Source: Clostridium_AD sp050717515
Lineage (GTDB): Bacteria > Bacillota > Clostridia > Clostridiales > Clostridiaceae
Assembly: GCF_050717515.1 (NCBI RefSeq)
Contig: NZ_JBOITL010000025.1
Coordinates: 248,001-312,000 of the forward strand
DNA: 64,000 nucleotides
Direction: 5' to 3'
Shown: one piece after another, positions 42,738 through 51,219 of the stretch
Layout: every line of letters begins with the position of its first letter
How positions within the stretch are numbered: position 1 is the first letter of the stretch
Notes under the pieces: model-generated
What the model saw: the letters and a program-made list of their open reading frames with translations, nothing else
Databases searched by the model: none
What the model was told of the DNA's origin: nothing
Position numbers and translations under genes: made by a program

Positions 42738-42959
42738 TCTGTCAATATAAAAGTTTGGCATTCCCTCTTAGAAATTTTGAACTTACCAATACTAAATTTG
42801 TAGTCACATAAGACTTTCGCTTAGCTATAGGAAATTAAGGCTATATTTAAGAATATTGTTATAACCATACCAATTTTTAGGAAGCCATTTGACTTCCCTT
42901 AGTTTAGATTTTATGAAAATTGTGAATTAATAATATTTAAATCTCCTTATCCACTAAAA

Positions 42960-43307
42960 TTACTTAGGGATGCTTCTAACGTATATATGATTGCCGTCAG
43001 GGTCACAAAAATGCATATTCTTTGCTCCCCATGGTTGTAATTTAGGAGCATCAATAATATATATACCTAACTTTAGCAACCTCTCATATTCTGACTCTAA
43101 ATCATCAACGGTAAAAGCAATACTAACATTTTGATTTTGATTATTCTTACTTTCTCCATTATTGTAAACACTTAAGGTTGTACCTTCAGTGATAATAAAC
43201 TGATGTACTTCATCCTTACAGTCTGAATAGATATTTAAGATTTCCCTATAAAAATCAGCCATTTTTATTACATTATTTGTTTCTAAACAAACTTCTCCTA
43301 AATCCAT
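42960..43307 (-). CDS. VOC (glyoxalase) family protein
   Basis: The 115-residue protein has one vicinal-oxygen-chelate module pair: EVCLETNNVIKMADFYREIL at the N-terminus and FTVDDLESEYERLLKLG, then PWGAKNMHFCDPDGNHIYVR near the C-terminus. The Glu and His positions typical of metal-binding VOC proteins are partly present. Members are isomerases, dioxygenases or antibiotic-binding resistance proteins; none is selected by sequence. A decayed epimerase fragment ends inside its first codons, and the AACAGAGGAAAT stretch that forms its ribosome site comes from that fragment, so the gene's 5' end is a junction. Confidence 0.85.
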   Translation of the reverse strand: MDLGEVCLETNNVIKMADFYREILNIYSDCKDEVHQFIITEGTTLSVYNNGESKNNQNQNVSIAFTVDDLESEYERLLKLGIYIIDAPKLQPWGAKNMHFCDPDGNHIYVRSIPK

Positions 43308-43411
43308 TTATTTCCTCTGTTAGCAATTGTCACTTGATGACCATTTTTTAATAAATTATCTACTAAATGAACTCCGAAAAATCTTGTGCCACCTAATACA
43401 AGTATATTCAT
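43298..43411 (-). pseudogene. N-terminal fragment of an NAD-dependent epimerase/dehydratase
   Basis: From an ATG at 43411, preceded by AGGGGG, 37 codons encode MNILVLGGTRFFGVHLVDNL and NGHQVTIANRG. This is the Rossmann glycine motif GGTRFxG and second strand of NAD(P)-dependent epimerases. The frame stops at 43298 inside the VOC gene. The remaining 280 or so residues are absent. The fragment has a good ribosome site, so a 5' promoter probably remains and drives the VOC gene. Confidence 0.78.
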
Positions 43412-43994
43412 CTTTCGTCCCCCTATTTTATAAAATTAATAATTACACTTTGCATTTTTTAACAATGTCGTATTAACTAATGGTAATTATAGCATATTTT
43501 CATATAGGTAATCACTATTTTTGTAAAATATAGAAATTATTCTTATTTTTTAATGCCATATTATTCAATTTTCAAAGCCCATTGTTCATATTTCCAAATT
43601 CAATAGTTATGTCGTCCAATTTTCAAAGCTTGAAACAACCTGTCCTATTAATAAATACCTCTTATTTAGTATTTCTATTTTATAACGAAAATGATGGTAA
43701 ATTCAATTCCTATAATAATGCTTAAAATATATTGAATTGTATAAGCTTTAAAAGGTGTCATAGTAGCATCTATAGGAAGAATAACCATTAATTTTCCGTA
43801 AATTAAGGAATATATCGATCTATATTTAGCATAAGTACATATAATTTGCTATGATTTTAATTAGAATTAGAAAGTCATACATAAAACATATTCAGCTACA
43901 ATGTACTAACTGCAGTCATTTACAACATATCAAAAAATATCAAGAATAGTAAATCATTAGATGATATACTATATTTAAAGGTTGGTGATGGATT
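43412..43994. other. 583-bp intergenic region
   Basis: The region is AT-rich. A minus-strand ORF at 43675-43788 would encode a 37-residue hydrophobic peptide (PFKAYTIQYILSIIIGIEF), perhaps the end of a lost membrane protein. A duplicated TTTTCAAAGC segment occurs near 43570 and 43620. Nothing else is recognised. Confidence 0.4.
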
Positions 43995-45299
43995 ATGTCT
44001 GATTATTTTAAGCAGCTCCAAAAGACATTAGATTATATAGAAGAACATATTAAGGAAGATATTACTCTTGAACAATTATCAGCGTTATGTTTTTATTCTA
44101 CTCATCATTATCATCGAGTATTTCAATCAGTTATAGGAATTCCTGTAGCAGATTATATAAAGAAAAGAAAATTATCTGTGGCAGCTGGGGAAATTATAGG
44201 AACTGATAAGAAGATAATTGATATTGCATTAGACTTTGGATTCAACTGTCATGAAACCTTTTCCAGGGCATTCAAGAGAATATTTGACATTACACCTAAT
44301 GACTATAGAAAACTAAATACACATGCTATCCCAACAGATTTTTGGAAGGTCAGTTTTGCCAGCAGCGATTTACAAAAACGATATATGCAGGCAGTAGAGA
44401 CATTGTGCGAAAGACTTAAGCAGGACAGCAATGTCATAGCAGTAATTTTAGAAGGTAGCTTATCTTATGATCAGGTCTGGGAGAAATCAGATATTGATAT
44501 GGAGATTATTGTTAATGATAACAGTAAGCCTAATCCAAGTATTTGCCTTATAGAAGATGATATATATATAAATGGGAATATAATGACTAGAAGTGAATTT
44601 AGACAGAGTGTAGCAAGGATAACAAGGGGTTCAATGGCACATTCATACTTTTCCTTAGGGACTATGGTCTACTGCAAGGATGAATCTGTAAGGGAGCTCT
44701 TCGAAAGTATTAATGTAGCAGATGAAATAGGTGAGAGAGATAAATCTTTTGCGCTGATGAAGAGGCTTTATGGCATACTAGGACCCTTATATAAGGCAGA
44801 AAAGTGGTTAAAAGTTAAAAGTGATGCAAGGTATTCTTATATATGGATTGTAGAAACATTAAAAAATATTGCAGCTATAGAGGTATTGATGAACAATAAT
44901 ATACCTTCACGAGAGGTTATATTGCAGGCACTAAAGTATAATAATCCAATCATTGAGAAGTTATATGTTGGGCTAATGGATGAGCGGAAAAATAGTATAA
45001 ACATATCTCAGGCAATTGAGAAAATCTATGAATATCTAAGACAGAATATGGAGGCAATCTGCAAGCCTATTTTGGACTATTTTAATAAGGCGAATGTGAT
45101 GAAACCACTTTCTACAATAGTACAGGATTTTAATAATACTTTGGATAGTCATATAATCTGTGAAATTTGTGAATGGCTTTGCGCGGAGGGGGTACTACTT
45201 AAAGATATTTCACAAACTCATTTAACAAATAAAAGTAGTAGCATTGTGTACGAACCAGCCTATTTCAAGGTTGATAGTGATATGGATGTATTAATCTAG
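43995..45299 (+). CDS. AraC-type DNA-binding domain fused to a nucleotidyltransferase
   Basis: Residues 1-108 are an AraC double HTH (LEQLSALCFYSTHHYHRVFQ; IIDIALDFGFNCHETFSRAF; ITPNDYRKL). From about residue 130 the protein becomes a nucleotidyltransferase of the Pol-beta/aminoglycoside type: EGSLSYDQ (Gly154-Ser155) and SDIDMEIIV with Asp166 and Asp168 give the GSx(10)DxD catalytic pattern. The next 200 residues are helical, and the end looks like a small winged helix (CEWLCAEGVLLKDI). A third carboxylate expected in this fold is not firmly placed. The combination of a drug-type regulator with an antibiotic-modifying fold is unusual. The gene is 87 bases upstream of a UvrA paralog and points the same way. 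GGTGATGG is the only ribosome site. Confidence 0.83.
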   Translation: MSDYFKQLQKTLDYIEEHIKEDITLEQLSALCFYSTHHYHRVFQSVIGIPVADYIKKRKLSVAAGEIIGTDKKIIDIALDFGFNCHETFSRAFKRIFDITPNDYRKLNTHAIPTDFWKVSFASSDLQKRYMQAVETLCERLKQDSNVIAVILEGSLSYDQVWEKSDIDMEIIVNDNSKPNPSICLIEDDIYINGNIMTRSEFRQSVARITRGSMAHSYFSLGTMVYCKDESVRELFESINVADEIGERDKSFALMKRLYGILGPLYKAEKWLKVKSDARYSYIWIVETLKNIAAIEVLMNNNIPSREVILQALKYNNPIIEKLYVGLMDERKNSINISQAIEKIYEYLRQNMEAICKPILDYFNKANVMKPLSTIVQDFNNTLDSHIICEICEWLCAEGVLLKDISQTHLTNKSSSIVYEPAYFKVDSDMDVLI

Positions 45300-45386
45300 A
45301 AAAGTTTAGTCAGCTCTGAAGAAATAGTAACTTATTAGTTCTTTCAGATGATTTAGTAAGCTTCATAGATAGAGGAGGGGTATTTA

Positions 45387-48260
45387 GTGCTAGTAAAAAA
45401 GAATATTGAGATAAAGGGTGCAAGACAAAATAATCTTAAGAATATTGATGTAAATATTCCACGAGATAAGATTACAGTGATTACAGGTGTAAGTGGATCG
45501 GGTAAGTCATCACTTGCTTTTGATATTATTTATGGAGAGGGTCAAAGGAGATTTCTTGACTCATTACCTACTTTTTCAAGAAGCAGAATACCACAAGTGA
45601 AGAAACCAGAAGTAGATTTTGTTTTTGGTTTATCTCCAGTTATAGCTATAGAACAAAAAAGAGGCCTTGTTAACCCAAGATCTACAGTAGGGACTATGAC
45701 AGATATTTATGATTATATGAGGTTATTATATGCAACAGCTGGTACAGCTAAATGTCCCTATTGTGGGCAGAAATACCAGGTTAAGACATCAGGGCAGATA
45801 GTTGAATCTGTATTATCCCTACCAAAGGGAACAAAGATTGAGTTTTTGACACCGGTACATAAGCTATACGGGGAGGATTATGCATATCTTTTTGATGACA
45901 TAAGGCAGAAGGGATATAATAATCTAATTATAGATGGGAATAGAGTGGATATAAGCCAAGAAATAGAGAACGATGAATATTGTGAGCATGATATTAAAAT
46001 AGTCATTGATAGATTTGAAATAAAGGGTAATATTGAAAAAAACATAACTAATTCTTTAGAAACTGCACTAGAGGTAATGGGGGAACATGTACTTATAGCG
46101 GAAATCATTTCTGAAGATATACCGCAAGAGATAAAAGATAAATTCTACAGCAAATTTGGTTGCCTTAAACATCATATTACTATGGCTAACATTCAATCAC
46201 AGTACTTCGCCTTTAATAACATGTCTAGTTCCTGTAGAACTTGTGGTGGAATAGGAGCTACGAAAAAAGCAGATCAAAGGCTTATGGTGCTAAATCATGA
46301 AAAGAGTATAAATGAAGGAGCTTTTGATCCAAGTGTATATAATCCTAAGGGAGAAATTACATCTAAACATATCATAATGTATAGCCTTTCATTGTATTAT
46401 GGTTTCAGTCTTGATACACCTTTTAATAAATTATCTGATGAAGTAAAAGACGTATTGTTCTATGGAACAAAAGGTGAAAAAATTATGATGGAAGCACCAT
46501 CCAATGCAAAAAATAGATGCTGGCTTGTTGGTAGAAAAATTCAATTTACGGGATATATAAATCAAATTGAACATTGGTATAGGGAAGAAACTAGAAGAGA
46601 TAAAGTAAATGAAGTAGCTCTTGAATGGTTTAAAAAAAAGATGGTGGAGTATACATGTCCAGATTGTGGTGGCAAGAAATTAAAAAGACAGAGGTTCGAT
46701 ATTCTTATTGAAAATAAGAATATACATCAGCTATGCTGGATGCAATTAACGGAACTATATGATTTTATGGAAAAATTAACATTCTCAGAGGATAAAAGAT
46801 ATATAGCAGAGCCCATAGTGAATGAGATAAAAAAGAGGATTTCACTTTTAATAGAGATTGGACTAGATTATCTTGCACTTGGCAGGAGAGCGGACACTAT
46901 ATCAGGTGGAGAAGCACAGAGGATAAGACTTGCATCACAGATTAGTTCAGGGCTTATGGGAATGATATATATACTTGATGAGCCAAGTGTAGGGCTTCAT
47001 GCTAGAGATAGTAAAAAAGTTATAAAGATATTGAAGCACCTTAGAGATATCGGCAATACTGTCATAGTAGTTGAACATGACATGGAAACAATAGAAAATG
47101 CAGATAACATAGTGGAGATTGGACCAGGACCTGGAATACATGGTGGAGAAATAGTTGAAACAGGAAACATAGATAAAATTAAGAAATCTAAACATTCTTT
47201 AACGGGAAGATATCTATCAGGGAAAGAAATGATAGCTGTGCCTAGGGAAAGACGTAAGCATAATGGTAATAAGTTGAATGTTTTAGGCGCTAGAGAGAAT
47301 AATTTAAAAGACATAGATGTAGATATTCCATTAGGTATTTTTGTATGCATATCAGGGGTGTCTGGGTCAGGAAAAAGCACGCTTGTCAATGATATCATTT
47401 ATAAGAGACTGAGGAGTTTAAAAGACCCAAGGATTATTCCAGGCGAGCATAGGGGCCTTACAGGACATGAACATATAAATGAGGTTATAAATATAGACCA
47501 ATCTCCAATAGGAAAGAATAGTAGGTCCAATCCCGCAACTTATATAGGTCTCTTTGATAGCATAAGGCTGCTCTTCACAAAAACTGAGGAAGCTATAGCT
47601 TTGGGATACGTAAACTCTAACTTTAGCTTTAATAGTAAGAACAGCGGAAGATGTGAACATTGCAAGGGAGACGGAAGAATAGTAACAAAGCTGCAGTTTA
47701 TGCCAGATGTAGAAATTGTATGTCCAATATGCAAGGGACAAAGATATAAAAAAGAGATACTGGACGTTAGGTATAAGGGAAAGAATATATATGAGATTCT
47801 TGATATGAGTGTTGAAGAAGCATTAGAGTTTTTTAGGGATAAGAAAAATATACATTATAAATTAGATATTCTTAATCAATTAGGAATGGGATACATCAAA
47901 TTAGGTCAGTCCTCATCAACCTTATCAGGAGGAGAGGCACAGAGAATAAAACTTGCGTCGGAACTTGGGAAGATAAAGAGTGGCTCAAATAATCTATATA
48001 TATTAGATGAGCCTACTACAGGACTTCACATTTCAGACATAAAAAAACTATTGAATTGTTTAAACCTATTTGTGGAGATGGGACATTCCTTACTTGTTAT
48101 TGAACACAATCTAGAAGTGCTTAAAACAGCGGATCATATAATTGATCTTGGTCCTGAGGGCGGTAAAAATGGAGGCTATGTGGTAGCACAAGGAACACCA
48201 GAAGGAGTGATGGAAGTAAAAGAATCTGTGACTGGGGAGTGGTTGAAGAAGGTTTTGTAA
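45387..48260 (+). CDS. UvrA paralog (excinuclease-type ABC ATPase, not the canonical repair copy)
   Basis: UvrA proteins are soluble DNA-damage-binding ATPases with two ABC modules. This 957-residue protein has Walker A GVSGSGKSS (34-42) and GVSGSGKST (657-665), two signatures ISGGEAQRIRLA and LSGGEAQRIKLA, and both Walker B sites (YILDEPSVGLHARD, YILDEPTTGLHISD). Zinc-module Cys pairs are present (CPYC, CRTC, CPDCGG, CEHC, CPICKG). Segments that are nearly invariant in canonical UvrA differ: FLDSLPTFSRSRIPQV replaces the YVESLSAYARQFL region, and LSPVIAIEQKRG replaces LSPAIxIxQK. No uvrB or uvrC is adjacent. Drug-producer UvrA paralogs such as DrrC confer resistance to DNA-binding antibiotics, so a drug-response role is likely. 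The start is GTG at 45387, 6 bases after AGGAGGGG. Confidence 0.92.
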   Translation: MLVKKNIEIKGARQNNLKNIDVNIPRDKITVITGVSGSGKSSLAFDIIYGEGQRRFLDSLPTFSRSRIPQVKKPEVDFVFGLSPVIAIEQKRGLVNPRSTVGTMTDIYDYMRLLYATAGTAKCPYCGQKYQVKTSGQIVESVLSLPKGTKIEFLTPVHKLYGEDYAYLFDDIRQKGYNNLIIDGNRVDISQEIENDEYCEHDIKIVIDRFEIKGNIEKNITNSLETALEVMGEHVLIAEIISEDIPQEIKDKFYSKFGCLKHHITMANIQSQYFAFNNMSSSCRTCGGIGATKKADQRLMVLNHEKSINEGAFDPSVYNPKGEITSKHIIMYSLSLYYGFSLDTPFNKLSDEVKDVLFYGTKGEKIMMEAPSNAKNRCWLVGRKIQFTGYINQIEHWYREETRRDKVNEVALEWFKKKMVEYTCPDCGGKKLKRQRFDILIENKNIHQLCWMQLTELYDFMEKLTFSEDKRYIAEPIVNEIKKRISLLIEIGLDYLALGRRADTISGGEAQRIRLASQISSGLMGMIYILDEPSVGLHARDSKKVIKILKHLRDIGNTVIVVEHDMETIENADNIVEIGPGPGIHGGEIVETGNIDKIKKSKHSLTGRYLSGKEMIAVPRERRKHNGNKLNVLGARENNLKDIDVDIPLGIFVCISGVSGSGKSTLVNDIIYKRLRSLKDPRIIPGEHRGLTGHEHINEVINIDQSPIGKNSRSNPATYIGLFDSIRLLFTKTEEAIALGYVNSNFSFNSKNSGRCEHCKGDGRIVTKLQFMPDVEIVCPICKGQRYKKEILDVRYKGKNIYEILDMSVEEALEFFRDKKNIHYKLDILNQLGMGYIKLGQSSSTLSGGEAQRIKLASELGKIKSGSNNLYILDEPTTGLHISDIKKLLNCLNLFVEMGHSLLVIEHNLEVLKTADHIIDLGPEGGKNGGYVVAQGTPEGVMEVKESVTGEWLKKVL

Positions 48261-48295
48261 ATATATAAAAAAGTTAACAAGGGGGGAATTAAGAA

Positions 48296-48766
48296 ATGAT
48301 TAATATTATAAAAGCTAAAGTTGAAGATTCTAAAATTATAACTGAAATTAAGAAATTAGCATATAATGATGAAACCCGTAGATTTGGACCTGGAAGAGAT
48401 GGAGGTCCTCCTGGATATGAATCCCAAGAAGAAACGGAGAGTTTGATTAAAAATTATTTATTCTATAAGATTATGCATGATAATATGATAATTGGGTTCT
48501 TTTGGTTGCACGGGGAGGACAATAAAGTTTATGAATTAGAAGACCTATGTATTCATCCAGAATATCATAATAAAGGATACGGTTTTAACACATTAAAGTT
48601 AATGGAAGAATTACATCCACAGATAAAAAAATGGGTGTTAGGAACGCCTTATTATAGTGTAAGAAATCAACATTTATATGAAAAAGTTGGTTATAAAAAA
48701 ACTGGACAAACTGAGGATGGGTTTTTATTCTTTTATGAAAAGTTAATTGGTTCAACTATTTGCTAA
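48296..48766 (+). CDS. GNAT family N-acetyltransferase
   Basis: The 156-residue protein has the GNAT core: the IIGFFWLHG strand, DLCIHPEYHNKGYGFNTLKL (acetyl-CoA binding loop Q/RxxGxG/A) and the C-terminal SVRNQHLYEKVGYKKTGQT. It lies 36 bases after the UvrA-paralog gene in the same direction with an AGGGGGGA site, so it may be cotranscribed with it, and a terminator follows. Acetyltransferases of this type often modify drugs or ribosomal proteins. A fragment of the same gene is found at 50860-50910. Confidence 0.9.
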   Translation: MINIIKAKVEDSKIITEIKKLAYNDETRRFGPGRDGGPPGYESQEETESLIKNYLFYKIMHDNMIIGFFWLHGEDNKVYELEDLCIHPEYHNKGYGFNTLKLMEELHPQIKKWVLGTPYYSVRNQHLYEKVGYKKTGQTEDGFLFFYEKLIGSTIC

Positions 48767-48775
48767 GAAAAAAAC

Positions 48776-48812
48776 AACCCTCGTGCCTAAAAAGCATGGG
48801 GGTTAATTTTTA
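48776..48812 (+). terminator. Terminator after the GNAT gene
   Basis: An 11-bp stem with two G-U pairs (48776-48786 with 48794-48804), loop CTAAAAA, then AATTTTT. Confidence 0.85.
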
Positions 48813-48928
48813 GATAAGAAGAGTGTGTGGTTAGATTATTGCTTATGAATTTAATATAGTATTGATATAACTTCTAAGGTTTTTACGACTTAATAGATAT
48901 AAGAGCGTTTATAGGAAGGAGAATAATT

Positions 48929-49486
48929 ATGAGACTAAATGAGGATAATGTTATTTCTGAGCTTAGGAAAAGAAATCCTAAAGCACTAGATTTCATTATT
49001 GATAAGTACGGCGGACTTATTCAATCTATAGTTAAGAAAACACTTTTTAATTTTGAAGGAAGCGGAAGCGTTGAAGAATGCATGAATGATGTTTTCTTAG
49101 CTATTTGGAACAATATAGATAAATTTTATAAGGAAAACAGCTTTAAAAGTTGGATAGCTGCTATTGCAAAGTATAAAGCAATAGATTATAAAAGAAAGCT
49201 GCTTAAGGAATTGTATAATGAAAATTTAGAAAATATAGAAATGCAACAGGAAGATACCTCAGATAAGAAGATTTTAGAGAAAGAAAACCATGAGGAATTG
49301 ATGGCATTGCTATCTAGGCTTAAGCCAGAAGATAAAAAAATATTTATCCTTAGATATTTTAATGAGGAGAGTACAAAAGAAATTGCAGAGAAGTTAGATG
49401 TAAACAAAGAGGTTATAAATAATAGATTGAGTAGGGGAAGAAAAAAGCTTAGGAAATTAATATTTAGTGAGGTGAATAAACAATGA
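48929..49486 (+). CDS. ECF-type RNA polymerase sigma factor (sigma-70 family)
   Basis: The 185-residue protein contains only sigma regions 2 and 4. Region 2 (IDKYGGLIQSIVKK, VEECMNDVFLAIWNNIDKF, FKSWIAAIAKYKAIDYKRK) recognises the -10 element. Region 4 (LKPEDKKIFILRYFNEESTK, then IAEKLDVNKEVINNRLSRGR) is the helix-turn-helix for the -35 element. It overlaps the DUF4179 gene by 4 bases (ATGA), the usual layout for an ECF sigma factor with its membrane-bound partner. Regulon unknown, likely including its own operon. Confidence 0.93.
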   Translation: MRLNEDNVISELRKRNPKALDFIIDKYGGLIQSIVKKTLFNFEGSGSVEECMNDVFLAIWNNIDKFYKENSFKSWIAAIAKYKAIDYKRKLLKELYNENLENIEMQQEDTSDKKILEKENHEELMALLSRLKPEDKKIFILRYFNEESTKEIAEKLDVNKEVINNRLSRGRKKLRKLIFSEVNKQ

Positions 49487-50856
49487 AGGATATATACGAA
49501 TTACTAAATTATGCTGAAATAGGTGTAGAAGAATTTGATGAAACTTCATTAGATGATATATATAAGAAAAAGCTAAAAAAGAGATTACATCAGCAAATAA
49601 AAATTAGAGGAAATAATTTTGGCAAGACTTTAAAAGTGGCTGCGGTAGTATTAAGTATTATATCTTTAACAGCATTTGTTTCATTTAAGATCAACCCAAC
49701 TTTCGCAACAGGAATACCAGTGGTAGGAAGTATAATTAAAAATATAACAGGATACGGTAATGAGGAGTTTGATAAATATACTTCAGTGATAAATAAAACT
49801 ATAGAAAAAGATGGTCTTAAGGTTACTTTAAATGAAATAATGTTAGATGATAATCAGCTTAGAATTGCAGCAACCTTTAAAAGTGATAAAAATATGGAAA
49901 GCAAAATATTTAGTACACATATTCCTGAGGTGTTTATTGATGGAAAAAAAATAAATTTTTTAGGTGCTAGCGGAGTTAGTGAGAATATTGACGATTATAC
50001 CTGTGTAACTGTAAATACCATTGAGGTTCATGATATCAAAATCCCTTATAACATGGATATGAAGGTTGTTTATGAAAATATTAGATTCACAACAGAAAAG
50101 GGAGAAGAGCAGGTAGTAAAAGGAGTATGGGAATTTAAAGTTAATATATCAAAAGAAGAAATTCAAACTAAAACTAAGAATATTAAGATAAATAAACGTG
50201 TTAAGTATAAGAATATCATCGATATGGATATAAAGGACATAAGAATAACACCACTTACAATGAATGTCTACTTTAAACTAAGAGGTGAAAACCAACTAAG
50301 TTTTATTATAAGAGATGATAAGGGAAGGGAATTAAGACAAGAAAGTTCAAGCTGTGGTTCAGATGGATTACTTGGGGCTATAGGTAATTACACAAAAGGT
50401 CATATTAGTTTCTCAGGAGTACCCCAGGATTCAAAAAAGCTTACTATAATTCCTTACTATGAAGATAAAGCGTTAAAGTATGAAGTTATAGAAAATAACA
50501 AAACAGAGCATATAAAGTACAATAACAATTTACCTGTGATTTTGAAACAAAATAATGAAAACAAAATAATTATCCATAAAATAGAACGTAAAGATGGTAA
50601 AGTATATGTAGAATATAAAACTGAAGGAATATCCTGTGAAATGCAAAAGTACAGATTGTATTTATATGATAGTAATAAAAAGTTGCTAGAACGTATATAT
50701 GATGAAGGAAATATAGGTAAAGTAAATAATAGTGATGATATGATTATTGGAGTATTCAAAGCTAGTGAAAATGGGGATATCTATTTGGGAACGGATAATA
50801 TGAAGGATATACAAGTAGTAAAGGATGAAGAGTTTACTGTTGATTTAAATAATTAA
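49483..50856 (+). CDS. DUF4179 membrane protein, probable anti-sigma factor
   Basis: The 457-residue protein has a short acidic cytoplasmic N-terminus of about 45 residues, a basic stretch and one transmembrane helix near 52-70 (LKVAAVVLSIISLTAFVSF). A large extracytoplasmic beta-rich region follows. DUF4179 (about residues 48-140) and a second similar repeat-like half (KEEIQTKTKNIKINKRVKYK) are seen. Such proteins, encoded right after an ECF sigma factor, hold the sigma factor at the membrane and release it on an envelope signal. The N-terminus lacks the HxxxCxxC zinc motif of classical ZAS anti-sigma domains, so the mode of sigma binding is not defined. Confidence 0.88.
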   Translation: MKDIYELLNYAEIGVEEFDETSLDDIYKKKLKKRLHQQIKIRGNNFGKTLKVAAVVLSIISLTAFVSFKINPTFATGIPVVGSIIKNITGYGNEEFDKYTSVINKTIEKDGLKVTLNEIMLDDNQLRIAATFKSDKNMESKIFSTHIPEVFIDGKKINFLGASGVSENIDDYTCVTVNTIEVHDIKIPYNMDMKVVYENIRFTTEKGEEQVVKGVWEFKVNISKEEIQTKTKNIKINKRVKYKNIIDMDIKDIRITPLTMNVYFKLRGENQLSFIIRDDKGRELRQESSSCGSDGLLGAIGNYTKGHISFSGVPQDSKKLTIIPYYEDKALKYEVIENNKTEHIKYNNNLPVILKQNNENKIIIHKIERKDGKVYVEYKTEGISCEMQKYRLYLYDSNKKLLERIYDEGNIGKVNNSDDMIIGVFKASENGDIYLGTDNMKDIQVVKDEEFTVDLNN

Positions 50857-50859
50857 TAC

Positions 50860-50910
50860 TAGTGTAAGGAATCAACACTTATATTAAAAGGTTGGTTATA
50901 AAAAAACTGG
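50860..50910 (+). pseudogene. Fragment of the GNAT gene at 48296-48766
   Basis: These 51 bases match 48655-48705 at 47 positions, covering SVRNQHLY and VGYKKTG. A TAA stop replaces the codon after HLY. It lies just after the DUF4179 gene and looks like a decayed duplicate. Confidence 0.85.
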
Positions 50911-51019
50911 TATATCTATAATAAAAAAGCAAAGTCTATAAAGGAAATTAATGATTCTGAAATGAAATAATTTTTTGAGGTTTAGAAGACAACATCACAA
51001 AATGTATATAACGATGATT

Positions 51020-51046
51020 AAAGATAGGTATACCTATCTTTTTTTT
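51020..51046 (+). terminator. Terminator of the sigma/DUF4179 operon
   Basis: The palindrome AAAGATAGGTA/TACCTATCTTT (51020-51041) is followed by a T-run. Confidence 0.85.
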
Positions 51047-51112
51047 CATTAAAAGCATATAAAAAAAATAAAAATTGGAAATGTTTATTTTTATAGGAAA
51101 TTATAGAAAACG

Positions 51113-51141
51113 TTGACATTTGGATAAATACGACATATAAT
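51113..51141 (+). promoter_or_regulatory. Consensus promoter of the ArsR-type regulator/MFS operon
   Basis: TTGACA (51113-51118), 17 bases and TATAAT (51136-51141) form a perfect sigma-A consensus with optimal spacing. Confidence 0.85.
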
Positions 51142-51150
51142 AAAAATAAA

Positions 51151-51180
51151 TATATCAATAAAATTTATTTTATTGATATA
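51151..51180. promoter_or_regulatory. Perfect palindromic operator downstream of the promoter
   Basis: TATATCAATAAAAT (51151-51164) and ATTTTATTGATATA (51167-51180) are exact reverse complements with 2 bases between. The position over the transcription start implies repression by the following regulator. Confidence 0.75.
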
Positions 51181-51219
51181 AATTGTTTGAATAATAAATA
51201 ATTATTGAAAGGCGGGTAT

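Noticed and set aside
43675..43788. 37-codon hydrophobic minus-strand ORF
   Set aside because: No ribosome site and too little sequence to call a family; mentioned only as a possible relic.
45387..48260. Canonical uvrA of the UvrABC repair system
   Set aside because: Several near-invariant UvrA segments differ and uvrB/uvrC are not adjacent; a paralog is the better call.
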